Assembly: GCA_963995525.1 (NCBI GenBank)
Contig: OZ023206.1
Span: forward strand, 69,881,085 to 69,945,084
Reading direction: 5' to 3'
Length of the DNA stretch: 64,000 nucleotides
Origin: Escarpia spicata
Lineage: Eukaryota > Annelida > Polychaeta > Sabellida > Siboglinidae
A program made the position numbers and the translations under genes. The notes below the pieces were generated by a model. That model ran no database searches. It was not told where the DNA came from and saw only the letters and a program-made list of their open reading frames with translations. Below, piece by piece: positions 41,532-53,900 of this stretch; position 1 is the stretch's first letter, and each line of letters opens with the position of its first letter.

Positions 41532-44500
41532 GTAAAGTATTGATTTATTTATTAGAGAGTGTTTGCAAATGCCCAGCGGACAATTTCACTAACATATTAA
41601 GTTCTTAAGGAAAATCCATCCTAGAACAGAATCTGACGGAAAAACCAAGGAGTATTTCCAAAATGCGTTTCATTAAGGTTATCGTTAAATTATTCTTAGA
41701 CTTAGGTTAAGGCAAAGAGCGATATTTCAATCATGATAATTGATAATTTACACACACAGTTGGCAAAAGACATTGAACAGTTGTCAAAAAGTATTTGAAA
41801 ATACGGCCCAACAACCATTTATCAACAACATATGCCTTTTTGGTTCACTGTGCAAAGAATTAAAACGAAATCTTACAGAAGCCGCCGACATACCACAGAG
41901 AACACTATTTCCGTGTCACAACGGATCACGACGGATGCCAACGTCACATCAACAAATCAAGCTTTAGCAAACAATTAATAGCTAACATTTGGAAGACTTA
42001 TTTGGCTGTGAACAACCAGTTCTCTGCGTGAAAGTGAAACCAAATTAAAACGCAGTTAGTAAAATATAGCTGTTAAAGAATGGTGTAACGTCGTCTTAGA
42101 AATAAGCATTTTAGGACCATTTCTATGGGTGAATTAGTAGTGAAACCGATGCAGTTTATCATTTTCATACCTAGGTAAGGAGAACACTCGATTTTATGAA
42201 GCAAAATCGGACTTAAAAGCACTTAAGAATGTTAGTGAAACGGTACCCTGATCTCGGCTCGCTTCCCACCTAGTCTAGATCGCGCTGCGCGTAATACATC
42301 TTCGTTCTTGTGTTTATGCACGTCGATCGGTTAGATAAACACTGTCACTGACCTAGCTTTCTCAATCGGAACGTTGATTCGCTACCTCGTCTACGTTCAA
42401 ATCAAGATTATCGCACGTAACGCGATTAATTGGTCTATAGCAGTTCCGCCGATTTAAAATTGCGAGTAAAATTGCTAATTGCATCTTCACTCAGGGCAAA
42501 TGTTCAAACAATTTGTTTCCACAAATATGATTCATAAAGTAAATTATAAGTAAATGGTAGAGATACAGTACGTGAATATCCTGTGTGATAAGATTTTGTT
42601 CACATTTTCTGTTCAGATTATTTTTTTTAACGATTTATCCGATTGCGAACGGCGAAATTTGGGACAACCAGTATATCTTTCACTAACATTATTATAATCA
42701 CATAAGCATGGTTCCACCCTTAGAGGGTGGCTGTCTCAAAAATCCACAAATAGTAGGCTCGGATAATAAAAACAAAACAGAATAGTGACAAGCACGACGG
42801 CGATAATCTTGGTTAAAACGGTGACAAACATTGGTGAAAACGGTAACAAATATTTGTCAAAGTAACAGTCATAATCTAGAGATTATCTTAGAAAACGCCT
42901 TCAATTTTAGACAACACATACATGAAATGTGCCACTGCTTTTTTATTATTTCCGAGATCTTCGACGTATTCGCCGGTATATGCCATTTTCTCTCGTTAAA
43001 ACTATCACAACAGCAGCATACTTGGCAACTGCGATTCCCTCACATATAATCCGCTAGCAATGATATTAGAAAATGTCAACGTGTCCAACATTGTTTGGTA
43101 ATGGTAGTTACACAATTTCCTCGGGTTGTTTTTCGCTCAGTGCCACTTCTAGGCTCACTGCATTGGCTCCCTGTGCGATATCGCACTATTGTAAGGATCA
43201 GTACAATTACCTATCAATCCCTTTCATCCAAACAACGTGCCTACTTACATCCAATTCTCACCACAGTAAGAAAGTCCAGGCAGCTTCTTGTCGGCTGCTT
43301 CAAACCCACTTATATGAAGACGAACGCTGGAATTCGAGCCTTCTCGGTTGTTCCACTTATTTTGTGGTACTGCCTTTCAGCATTTTGTCTGTAGGAAATT
43401 TAGTTTCATTTTGCTGATATCTAAAAATATTTATAAAAAAATTATAATGCATAGCCCTCTTAGCTACTTAGCAATTCCTTTTATCTCTTGCCGACTGTTG
43501 TCTTGTAAATTATTACGAGAACGCATAATCCGTTGATTTTGCTAAGTATATATTAGGATATTAGTAAGTCATTTCATTAGTATTTTTTAAATATTATCAT
43601 TACCATATACAAGCGTAGTTCCGATAGGTCTTATAGACCGTGTGTTGACCAATGAAGCGTGCATTGGGGTCCGCTCGATGGTTTTTGCATTTTAATAGGT
43701 CAATAATGTGACGGGCGCCACCTAGATACCTTTCAGCGTTTTTGTATACTCCCATTAATATGCAAATTAATTATCGCCATTACATATATATATATATATG
43801 TATATATATATACAGGGCTGTATATATATATATATACTACATTTCTGAATATAACGAATTGTAAACATCCAAACAATCAAAATGTTGTGTCCAAACGCAT
43901 GTTCTCAGGGTATCTGGGTATGGTTACGTCAATGAACAAATAATAGTATGCACATTTGTCACATGAATATGCAAATTAGCTCTGACCAGTATAGCCTCGC
44001 TATATTCGTTTCTATCTCCTCAATAGGCGAGCGGTAGGCACTACTTAACGGACCGACTTAAATGCTCATCTCCCCGTACAAACACCCAAATGATAATTTA
44101 TTATAATTTGCAAATCCTAGATTCCCCATTACAACGAGGCCTGTCGTAGAACAAGGGTGACTCCAAGGTCAAACAAGTTCACCGTCAAATGATAATTTTT
44201 CGAAATTATGCGCTTCTGCAAACGAATTACAGGGGTTGCATTTCTACATTTTGATAACAAAATAGCCATGTCATCTATTTTGGAGCCAAAAAGGGTACAA
44301 TTCGTAAAAATCATGTCTTTTGACTTTCACACCGTGAATTATAAAGTCAGACTTACACAAGTTTCACCAAAAATTGGTCTCAGTAAGAGCTTTCAGATCA
44401 TATATAGTTTGCCCGCCTTTTTTTAAATGGCAAAAAGTGAGCGTAAAGAGCCAAAAACGGTCAAAATGGCATGTCCAATTGAGTTTTCCTAATTTGGAAG

Positions 44501-44911
44501 CGCTACCATACAAAAGCCGTGCTACATTTTCTATTTCTGATTTCACAGTGCAAATGGGGTATATTTGGTATTGTACAGAAACATGTATGTTTACACAATG
44601 ACAAATTTTACATTGTGTGTTATATAATGACCACTTTTTGCGGGTGTTTCACGAACACTGACAGTCCGGCTGCTCCTGACCTGGGGTGTTACGCATGAAC
44701 CGAGACAACTAATAGTCTGAGACAATGCCATTGTCCGAGACAAAAATAAACGTCGGGACTTCTGCCGTCACGAAGTTGGTATGCATGGACCGGACGTAAG
44801 ACCGAGACAATAAAGTCAGACTTTAACGAGATTGTCCCGACGGTTGGTGTTGGGCTAATTTTAAACGACGGGATTCCGGGAAACCCCAAATGAATGAATG
44901 AACGTTTATTC

Positions 44912-44954
<43 letters not shown>

Positions 44955-47900
44955 TAATACATGCACAGTATGGTTTGCTGCTGCTGCTGCTGCTGAAAGG
45001 ACATAGCTGAAGTCATAGACTTATGTGTTGCTATGCCCTACTCGAACTAAGAAAACTGAATAAATACAACAGGAATTATAAATAAATCACCAAATAATAT
45101 TCACAACTCATATATAAACTGTTTACTATAGTGCTTGTGTTACTGTTACATAGGTTTAACAAAACGTCACCTTCAATTAGCAATTCACAAATATGTAGAA
45201 AGTAATGACAACTTGATTGCTTTTTTAAATTGTGTTAAACTTGGAAGCTGAGTCAATTTATTTGGTAAATTGTTCCACGTTTGTATACCCTTGACGGTGA
45301 TTGACAGCAGTCGGAGGGTGGTGTTTGTCTTTTTAACATAGAACAATTTGCTTTGTCTGGTATCATGTATGTGTATAGCTGCGGTTGGTTCAAATAATGC
45401 TTGAACACGACCATTTAAAGAATGGTTGTTTGCTTTATAAAGTATAATCATAGTCTTGTATTTAACTAAATCATGAAATTTAAGCATGTTTGAGAGATGG
45501 AAAAATACAGATGTATGATCATGGTAATTAAGGTTATAAATAATCCGTACAGCTTTTTGTTGTAACATAAATAGTTTTCTGAGTCTAGATTGATAAGTAT
45601 TTCCCCAGATCTCACAGCAATATGACATATGTGGTTCAACAAGTGAATTATATAATGTGTGTAAAGCTTGACAATCAAGAACATGCCTAGTTTTATACAA
45701 AACTGCAATGCTTTTTGATACTTTTGATTCAACCATTTTTATGTGTACGTTTTCGTCAATGGTTACTCCAAGGAATTTTGTATATGATACCTGCTCAATG
45801 TTTTTCCCCTTCAAAACTGTATTCACATCAGTTCTAGGTTGCTTTTTATTGTTAAACATTATAAAATGTGTTTTGTTCACATTAAGCGATAATTTGTTCG
45901 CTCGAAACCACAGGTCTAGTTTTTTTAGTTCGTTGTTAATAACCGTGCTTACTTCATCTGTGTTACTAGCGGAATAAAAAATGTTTGTATCATCAGCAAA
46001 CAAAATAATATCAAGCAATTTTGAGAATTCACACATGTCATTTATGTACAGAATAAATAATAACGGGCCAAGGATTGAACCTTGCGGGACTCCACACTTT
46101 ATTTCTTTTTGTTCTGAGTTACTGTTGTTATAGCATACATATTTTCTACGGTTGGTTAAGTAGCTTTTTATCCAGGCCAGAGCCAGACCCCTTATTCCGT
46201 AGCATTGCAATTTACTTAGCAGTATGTTGTGGTCAACAGTGTCAAAGGCTTTTTTTAGGTCGATAAAGACCCTAATCGTGCTTTGGCATTTATCCATTGC
46301 GGATATAATTTTTTCGACAAATTCTGTTAAGGTAGGTAGTATTGATTCCACCAAAAATCTTTAGTTTTCAACACAGATCAACCATATTTGGTACGCAGAT
46401 ACATACCAACATAGTTAAGGTTTTTTAATGTTTTGCATAAATTATGCAAATTAGGTATCCAGTATGGCCGCCATAATAGGGAAAATTATGTATTTTTTGC
46501 CGCGCTCTAACCAAAAACGTATTCAAGTTTTTTTCAAGCTTGTAATTTAGCACAGGGATTACTGTTATGCATATCTACTGCACGAATATCACAGAAATCA
46601 GATATGTTGTGTTGTTTACGTGAAAAAAGATTTCTTTTCAAAAAAACCTATTTGGTGTAACTTTTTCACATAATTAACGCCTATAATTCAGAAACCATTA
46701 AATATATTATGATTTCTTTTAATTCATGCAGTAGATATACTCATTAGGCACTGCAGTGCAAAATGCTTTGCAGTTATACCCAGTATTTATTCTACTAGAG
46801 CGCAGCAACTTTAAGTACTCACAGCAAAAATGGTATTCCGAGAAAACGATGATAAGGTAATTTTTATAACCAAATTCTGTCAAAGGCATCCGAAGAAACC
46901 TCAATATTGCCACTTTTTATTACTTTTTCAGCTAATATACTAACTGCATATTGAGGTCAGGATATGAAAGTACATAAATAGCAAAGAAAGTCCTTTTTTT
47001 AAAAATGTCAAAAATCACTTTTTGAATCCATACTACCAAAAATATATAAGCGAGCGAAAAATGAACAACTCAGAACACGTCCAAAACATGAAATTCTACG
47101 GTCGCTAGCACCCTCACGGCTCGTCCTGTCCCGACAATCTTGGTATCATTTGAAAGGATGCATTTTTGTTATTCTAGCGTCATCTAGATTTCCCAGTAAC
47201 CGTTTAAAGAACACCGATAAACGGACCTACAATCACGCAATTTTCGGTGTTCTGTACGGTTCCGAACGATGTTGGCGGCGGGTACTCAGTACACTAAACT
47301 TCCGATTGCGTCGCTGTTTTCCTAATTTGCATAAAACCGATATATATCTACGTCGGCGTGACGTCACAATAACGTACGCCACCCAACGGGTCTAAATTCG
47401 TCGCGTTGGTTGGTTGATATACGTGATTGTGACGTCACGCCTACTTCGCGTATGTCATTTTAGCAGCCGTTTGAAAGTGGGTGGAGCTTATACCATGAAA
47501 TCAGATAGTGGTGCCTCAATCGGTAGATTGGTGAACTGTGTCGACGAAACAACATGGTTCGCAGTGTCTAAGACACCGGAACGGGCCCGGCTGTAGGTCC
47601 GTTTTAGTTAATTTTAGGAATGATTATCAGGAAACCATTTATATGTGTGAATAGCAGAAAGTTTAAACTTTCAAACAACATCAATATTGTTGGGATCCGA
47701 CGAACCGTAATGGTACTAGCAGTTGTTTAAAAGGCGTTTTTGGAACATATTTGACAGTTGTTCATTTTTCGCTCGCTTATCTATTTTTGATACTACCTAC
47801 CTTAAAGCTAGTGAAGTTGAGTGATTACTTCTGAAGCCATACTGCCCATCTGTCAATATGTGTTGTGTTTCAATGAAAGACCTTAGCCTTTTGTTGAATA

Positions 47901-50900
47901 TTTGTTCAAGTATTTTTGAAAATTGGGATGAGATATAGGTCTATAATTAGAAAATTGAAAACGATCTCCTGACTTAAATATGGAAATGACTTTTGCTAAT
48001 TTCATATCATTTGGAAATGATCCGCTGATCAAAGATCTGTTAAAAATGTGGGTTAACGGTTGTACAATTTGCTTTATTACATGCTTAACTGTTTTCATGC
48101 TGATTTCATCGTGTCCGTATGAAGTTTTACTTTTGTACCCAGACACAATTTTGAGTACTTCTTGCTCAGTAACGGGGGACATATACATTGATTGTGATAC
48201 AGTACGTTTTACAAAGTCGGTTGGCTTTGTTCCCGTGCAGGGTTCTATGAGGTTGGATAATTTAGTACCTATATCGACGAAGAAATTGATAAAATGATTA
48301 GCTATTTCTTTATTTTCTAATACTACTATGTTTTCACCAACATGAAACTTGTTCAAATATGTGGTATCAGATTTTCTTTTACCTATTATGCTGTTAAGAG
48401 TTTTCCAAGTTGCTCTTATATTAGTCTTACAATCGTCGAGTTTTTTTCTGTAATATTTTTTCTTTTCTAGACGTAATAATGTTGTTAACTTATTTTTGTA
48501 GCGGATTTCTGTTAATTCTGTCCTATTCTTTAGAAACGTTAAGTACATGTTATTCTTCTTTATGCAAGCGTTTTTTAGCCCTCTTGATAACCAAGGTTTA
48601 TCATTCTTTTTTGTCTCTCCTGAATACGTTGTAATTTTTACAGGACAGGCATCGTTATAAGTATTATTTAGTATTTGCATAAAGCGCGAGAATGCTAAAT
48701 CATGGTTTGACTCGTTCATTACAGTGTCCCAGTTTGCATAATTTAAATCGTGCTTAAATTTGTTTAATGAGTCCTCATCTAACGTTCTATTATATTTATA
48801 TGTTGGATCATCGTTAATAACCGCATAAGTGCTGTTGTCACACAGGACGAAAATTGGCATATGGTCTGTAGCATCGCTTAAAACAATGCCGCACATTTTG
48901 TTTCTACACAGTTCAGAACAGAAAATGTTATCTATTATACTAGCAGTCGTGCTTGTTACTCGTGTGGGCCTGGTGATCAAGGGATATAATCCAGAGCTGA
49001 ACATTTGATCAATGAAATATTTTGATTCAGCTTGCTCTTCGCAGTGCAATAGGTCTATATTGTAATCACCACATATATACACGATTTTGCTGGTGTGATT
49101 TCCCAGTATGAATGAGAGATTGTCATTAAATTTGCTGATGCTGGTATTTGGTGCTCTATACATACAACCGACATAGATTTTTTCGTGTTTACTAATTTGT
49201 ATCTCAATAAAGATGCTTTCAAAACAGTCAACAGCATACGATATATTCTTTAAACAAATATCAGAAGACTGGCAATTGTTAAGTACAGATTCACACACAT
49301 ATATGGCAACGCCGCCACCGTGTTTGTTTTTTCTGGAATTACAGTACAGTTTGTAACCCGAAAATACGACATCGTTACAGTTTACTTCACTTCCGTCCCA
49401 ATTGTTTTCTTTAAGCCACGTTTCTGATATAGCAATTATATGAAATTTATACTCCATGCTTTGGATAGTATCTTTAATCTTGGGTAAGTTAGCTTCTAAA
49501 CTCCGAGCATTAAAGTGTATCATACTCAGTTTGATTTGCTGGTGTTTGCCAACAGTGCTAAAGTTTGTTGAAAATTGTGCTGGGGTGTAGTATTTACATT
49601 GCGTGGGCAAATCGTTATACAACAAACAATCAGTATCAATATCGTGTTCGTAACAGTGTTCATTATAATCAAACGGTGTATCATACGGAGGCGTTAACTC
49701 GTCATTCTGTTGTGTAGTTGACGCCATGATTAAGTCATCACAAACACGTTTGCCAGGATAGTCAACAGGTACTTGGTTGTTTAACCACGGTTTGCGACAT
49801 CATGTCGCTCTCTCACCACCAGTTTGTCAAATGACAAATATCCGACTTTGCCCTCTTCCCTGGCCTTCATCATTTTTGGTAGTAGTTCTTTCCGCCTCGC
49901 CATGACCCTCTGCGAATAGTCCTCGTTCACGTAGATGCCACGAGGCCGTTTCTTCTTCGCCGCCTGCAGTACCAGCTCGCGGTCCTTGAACGACTCGAAC
50001 TTGACCACGATGGTCCGGGCTCTCGTCCCCGGGCCGCCAGTTCGGTGCGCGCGACCGATGTTGATGGCGCGCACTTGGGCTTCGGGGAGTTCTAGGGCTG
50101 TTGTAATAGCCCTGCGCACGCTCTTCTCCGTCTGCTCCCACGTCTCGCCGTCGACCTCAGCAACGCCGTCGAAACGTAGATTACAGCGTCTTGACTGGTT
50201 TTCTTGGTAGTCGATCGCGTGCTCGACTTTCTTGATCATTTCTTCAAATTCGATCATCTTCTTCGACAGATCGTCAATGTTTTCCTTCGACTGCTTCTCT
50301 TTGATATCCTCGACTTGGGTTTACGTGTACTGCAAGCTGACTCGGAGTTCGGTCAGCGCGGTGGTTGTCTCACGCATAAAATTAAAGCTGTCCACCCTCC
50401 TGTTGATTTCAGCTACCGCGCTTTGCAAGCACGCTTGGTACGCATCTTTCTGTATTTTTCAGGAGCTTCTCAACGTAGGTCTGGCTTTCGTCCGCGTCAC
50501 CGCTTATTTTTAGGTGGATGTCGGCAGCAGGGGCCTCGGTGGCATCACTTACGGCCGCTCCGGTCTTGGGCGGCTTTGCCTTAGCCTTAGCCATCACGGT
50601 TTGCGAGTGTCAGACGCTTAGCCACAACCAATGACTTACCGTTAACGCACTTGAGTGGACACCACTTCAGCGGCTATTGTTCGTCGTCAATGTGTCCAGG
50701 TGAATGCTATGATTCCGTGTCAGCGAAAGTGAAATTTCCCGCGCCGTACTGTTCAGATGGGCGATATTCCCAGTGCAACAGTACAATATCCGAAGTAAAT
50801 ATATAAATGTTCACGTGTTTTGGCTGTACAAGTTGTGAATTCCTTCACATTTATGAAGATTCACTTACTCGCCTGCGCAAAACTCAATCTTTATATTAAT

Positions 50901-53900
50901 CGCACGCGTACAACCGGACGAAAACACAATTTGTTGCGGAGCTCGTAACACACGTCTGATCAATCGAACTTCCGAATGTAACTATAAATAGTTTTGTGAA
51001 GAGCGCAGGCGCCTCCCGTTACTTCCTTCCTGGTACCATTCGTGTGCTTCGAGTTGTAAACACGGTGGTCTTAGCCAGGTGATTTACTCCAAACAGCCCA
51101 AACTTGAGCTAACGCAGGAGTTTAGAAATGTCATACTATTTACCCTGATTTTACGTTAATCCTCATGTTTTACAGTGCAATCGTGGATATAACAAGGGAG
51201 TCAGACATTGACTCGCGTATTCCTCTCCCTATCCCTGAGGTATCTGTCCATGTCATGTGTCCTTTTTTGCTGCAATGTTGGTTGACATTATCATGTTATG
51301 AACGCTGTCGCTGGTGCTGCCTCCGTAAATTATTTCTCTATTCCATTCAGTCATTCACAGTGACAGGTCAAAATACGTGTCACCGAAACCTCTTCATGCT
51401 GTCAGCCTATTTTATTATACTGTCTGGTCTTGCAGTGGTTCAAGTGATACGTTCTGGCCAAAGAGCGATTTACACAGCGCAAATAGGACGCACGGTTTTT
51501 GACCTAGTCCTACGCGTCTTTTGGGTAAATTACGATATTTGGATTCCGCCTGTCTATTTTCGTAATAACTTCACTCAAAACGATTTATCTAACAGTTTGT
51601 TTTCACAAAATTGAAAACACGTGTGTTAAAGATTTAGAATATGGATACATTGATACGGAAATATTAATTTTTGTTCAAGTTTGTTGTCAAAACAACATAA
51701 AACATTAGGACGCACGATTTCTGCTCCCTCCAGTATACCTTGTCTCAATTGACTCGAGTAATGATGTCAGATGCTTTCAATCTCCTAAAGAAGCTTATAT
51801 TACTCAATTCCAATATCTGGTCGTCCTCTGTTCATCACTCATTCGTCTTATATTTCATGGCTCAGTGTTCACCATATAGATGCACCTAGCATAGAGTTTG
51901 CCTTCTTGCAATTTGGATGGCTTAGTTTAGGCTCAGCGCATTGCACCGTTACATCCAGTTTGTCTGTTATTATTACTCCGAAGTCTTTCTCTTTGTATAG
52001 GGTCATTTCTCATGATGCAGTCGTGCTTTCACTTCTTGTGGCCGTACTGCACTCCCCGTGACACATAACTAATAAATAAATAAATATACTTATATAGCGC
52101 CAACTCTAGTTAGAAACTATTCAAGGCGCTTTACATGTAAAATAGTAATAAATCAAAACAGTAATTAATTAAGTAAACAAATATAAACAAAACTAGCATA
52201 TGAGTTGTCTTTTTGGACGTTTTGGCAAACTCTGCTTTAATTTAAATAATACCTCAAATGTGTTTAGTATTATCAAGCCTATGCCTTTATCTTTGTGTCA
52301 TGTTTCTACAGGATCATTTTCCATGACGCAGTGGTAGTATTATAATATTCTTGTGGAAACTTGTTTTGTTAATTAAGTTTTTTCATTTTCGAAATGGAAG
52401 TAATCTTTTAAGACTTAGCAAAAACAGGTGATCTGGCAGATGATTGCCGAAAAAGTGAATGTTGTGGGTGGCAGTGGGTACACAGTGGCCCAGATAAAAA
52501 AGATATGAAAAGACATGAAACAAGCCGTTTGATAAAGACGGCTCAAATAAAAACCAGAGGCATGGAGAACCTCTACCTGAGGTGACCTATGAGAATTTGG
52601 CGAGGCTCACCTTCAACACCAAGATGGCGGATGGTTCAGAGGGTAAGTGTCCTGTAATCTTGCATTAATATTTACATCACTTTAATTTATTTATATTTTT
52701 GTCTTGTTTCAATGACAATACATTTGTTTCTAGCATTACTCTGACAAATCAGTTAAGGTAACAGTTGAAGATCAATGGCACACCATAAGCCTAAAGAGGC
52801 TTTTAGTAGTCAAATTTGCTATAACATCTCAGTAGGCATTTGACAGATAGAGCGATATAGTGTACACTTGGTGGCAGTGGTATTTAAGTGTTGTGTGGGA
52901 GTCTCAACCCCTTCTGGTGTTTGTATTTTGCAATGAAACAGTATTGGATGTGTACATCCACTGATCCCATATATTGGGTGTCTGTTATAGTACGGCTAGT
53001 TGTCCCATCATCACCCACTCTTGAACAAGAAAGTCTGCATATGATTAATTGCATAGATTTACTCTAGGTAAGTCATAATATGCAACACACTAGTGAGAAA
53101 TAGTCATGTCATCTACAAAACTAAGATATTCAAGAATATGACGAGACCAGATCCTACTATGTTTGATTGATCAGCTTCTTCAGTTCATAATACAATTATT
53201 GTAATGTACCGGTATGTTATTTATTGCTAATCTACAAAGGTTTACATGGCGTAATTACATGTGGGTGATAATGTGTCTACATATTGTATTCTCATTAAAT
53301 CCAGTTACAAGCAAAAGTTGTGGGAATAAAGAGGGATTAATATGGTACAGATCATATAAAATAAAGGTGTTAGTTAAAAACATCGAGAGGGACAAATGAT
53401 ACCAGTATGTGGCCTCATCACATAGGCTCACTACAGGAAATTAGGAATGGGTGCGTCAGTTGTGTAATTTCACTAAACACCATGTTTCATTATCATGAAA
53501 AAGCACATGCTACGACATGTATGTAAATTCATATACAAAATAAAGAGGCCAGATCATCTTAAAAGTAAACTATAATTTACCCTCTTTTTATATAAATTAA
53601 TAAGAAATCTGACAGAAGTCCAGATATATGCTATATTTAAATGCATACTAGTACACTTCCTCATTTGCTTTTAATTATCTACCAATCACACGGTTTTTAT
53701 CTAGTTACATCAACATTGTTCCAGATGCTGGTCATGGTGTGTTAAATGCTGTATCTGAAGATGTAACTGGGGTACAGCCCTCAAGCAGCAGTGGGAAACA
53801 GTGGTAGTGGTCCATGACATCCAGTGATCCACCTTCCTCCTAAAGTGGTTCATTGGCAACTGCCAGTAGATTGGCTTCATGAAGCAGACAAGAAGAAAGA

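Larger units (their letters stand above)
45185..49727 (-). pseudogene. LINE ORF2: APE-type endonuclease plus reverse transcriptase, split by a MITE
   Basis: The endonuclease occupies about residues 65-320 of 49727-47883: [45 protein letters not shown] and [10 protein letters not shown], with the expected E, D/N and SDH residues. RT begins [13 protein letters not shown] and FSNYRPIS. A small frameshift then occurs near 47940, and the MITE interrupts shortly after. RT resumes at 46326 with [49 protein letters not shown] and [12 protein letters not shown] (catalytic FADD), followed by the thumb and C-terminal region to 45185. The insertion plus the frameshift inactivate it. Confidence 0.9.
44881..51050 (-). 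mobile_element. near full-length CR1/Jockey-group LINE, interrupted by nested MITEs
   Basis: The minus-strand order is a 5' UTR (about 51050-50600), ORF1 (50597-49781), ORF2 with endonuclease and RT (49727-45185), a 3' UTR, and a tail of (GTT)n followed by AATAAACG(TTCA)n ending near 44881. The MITE at 46331-47801 splits ORF2 at TTAA. Few lesions are visible in ORF2 otherwise. It lies antisense in intron 1 of PLAT gene B and is absent from gene A. Confidence 0.88.

Noticed and set aside
49827..50584. Plus- and minus-strand ORFs of 90-126 codons overlapping the LINE ORF1
   Set aside because: They are in other frames over a GC-rich coding segment; only the minus frame with RRM motifs is conserved.
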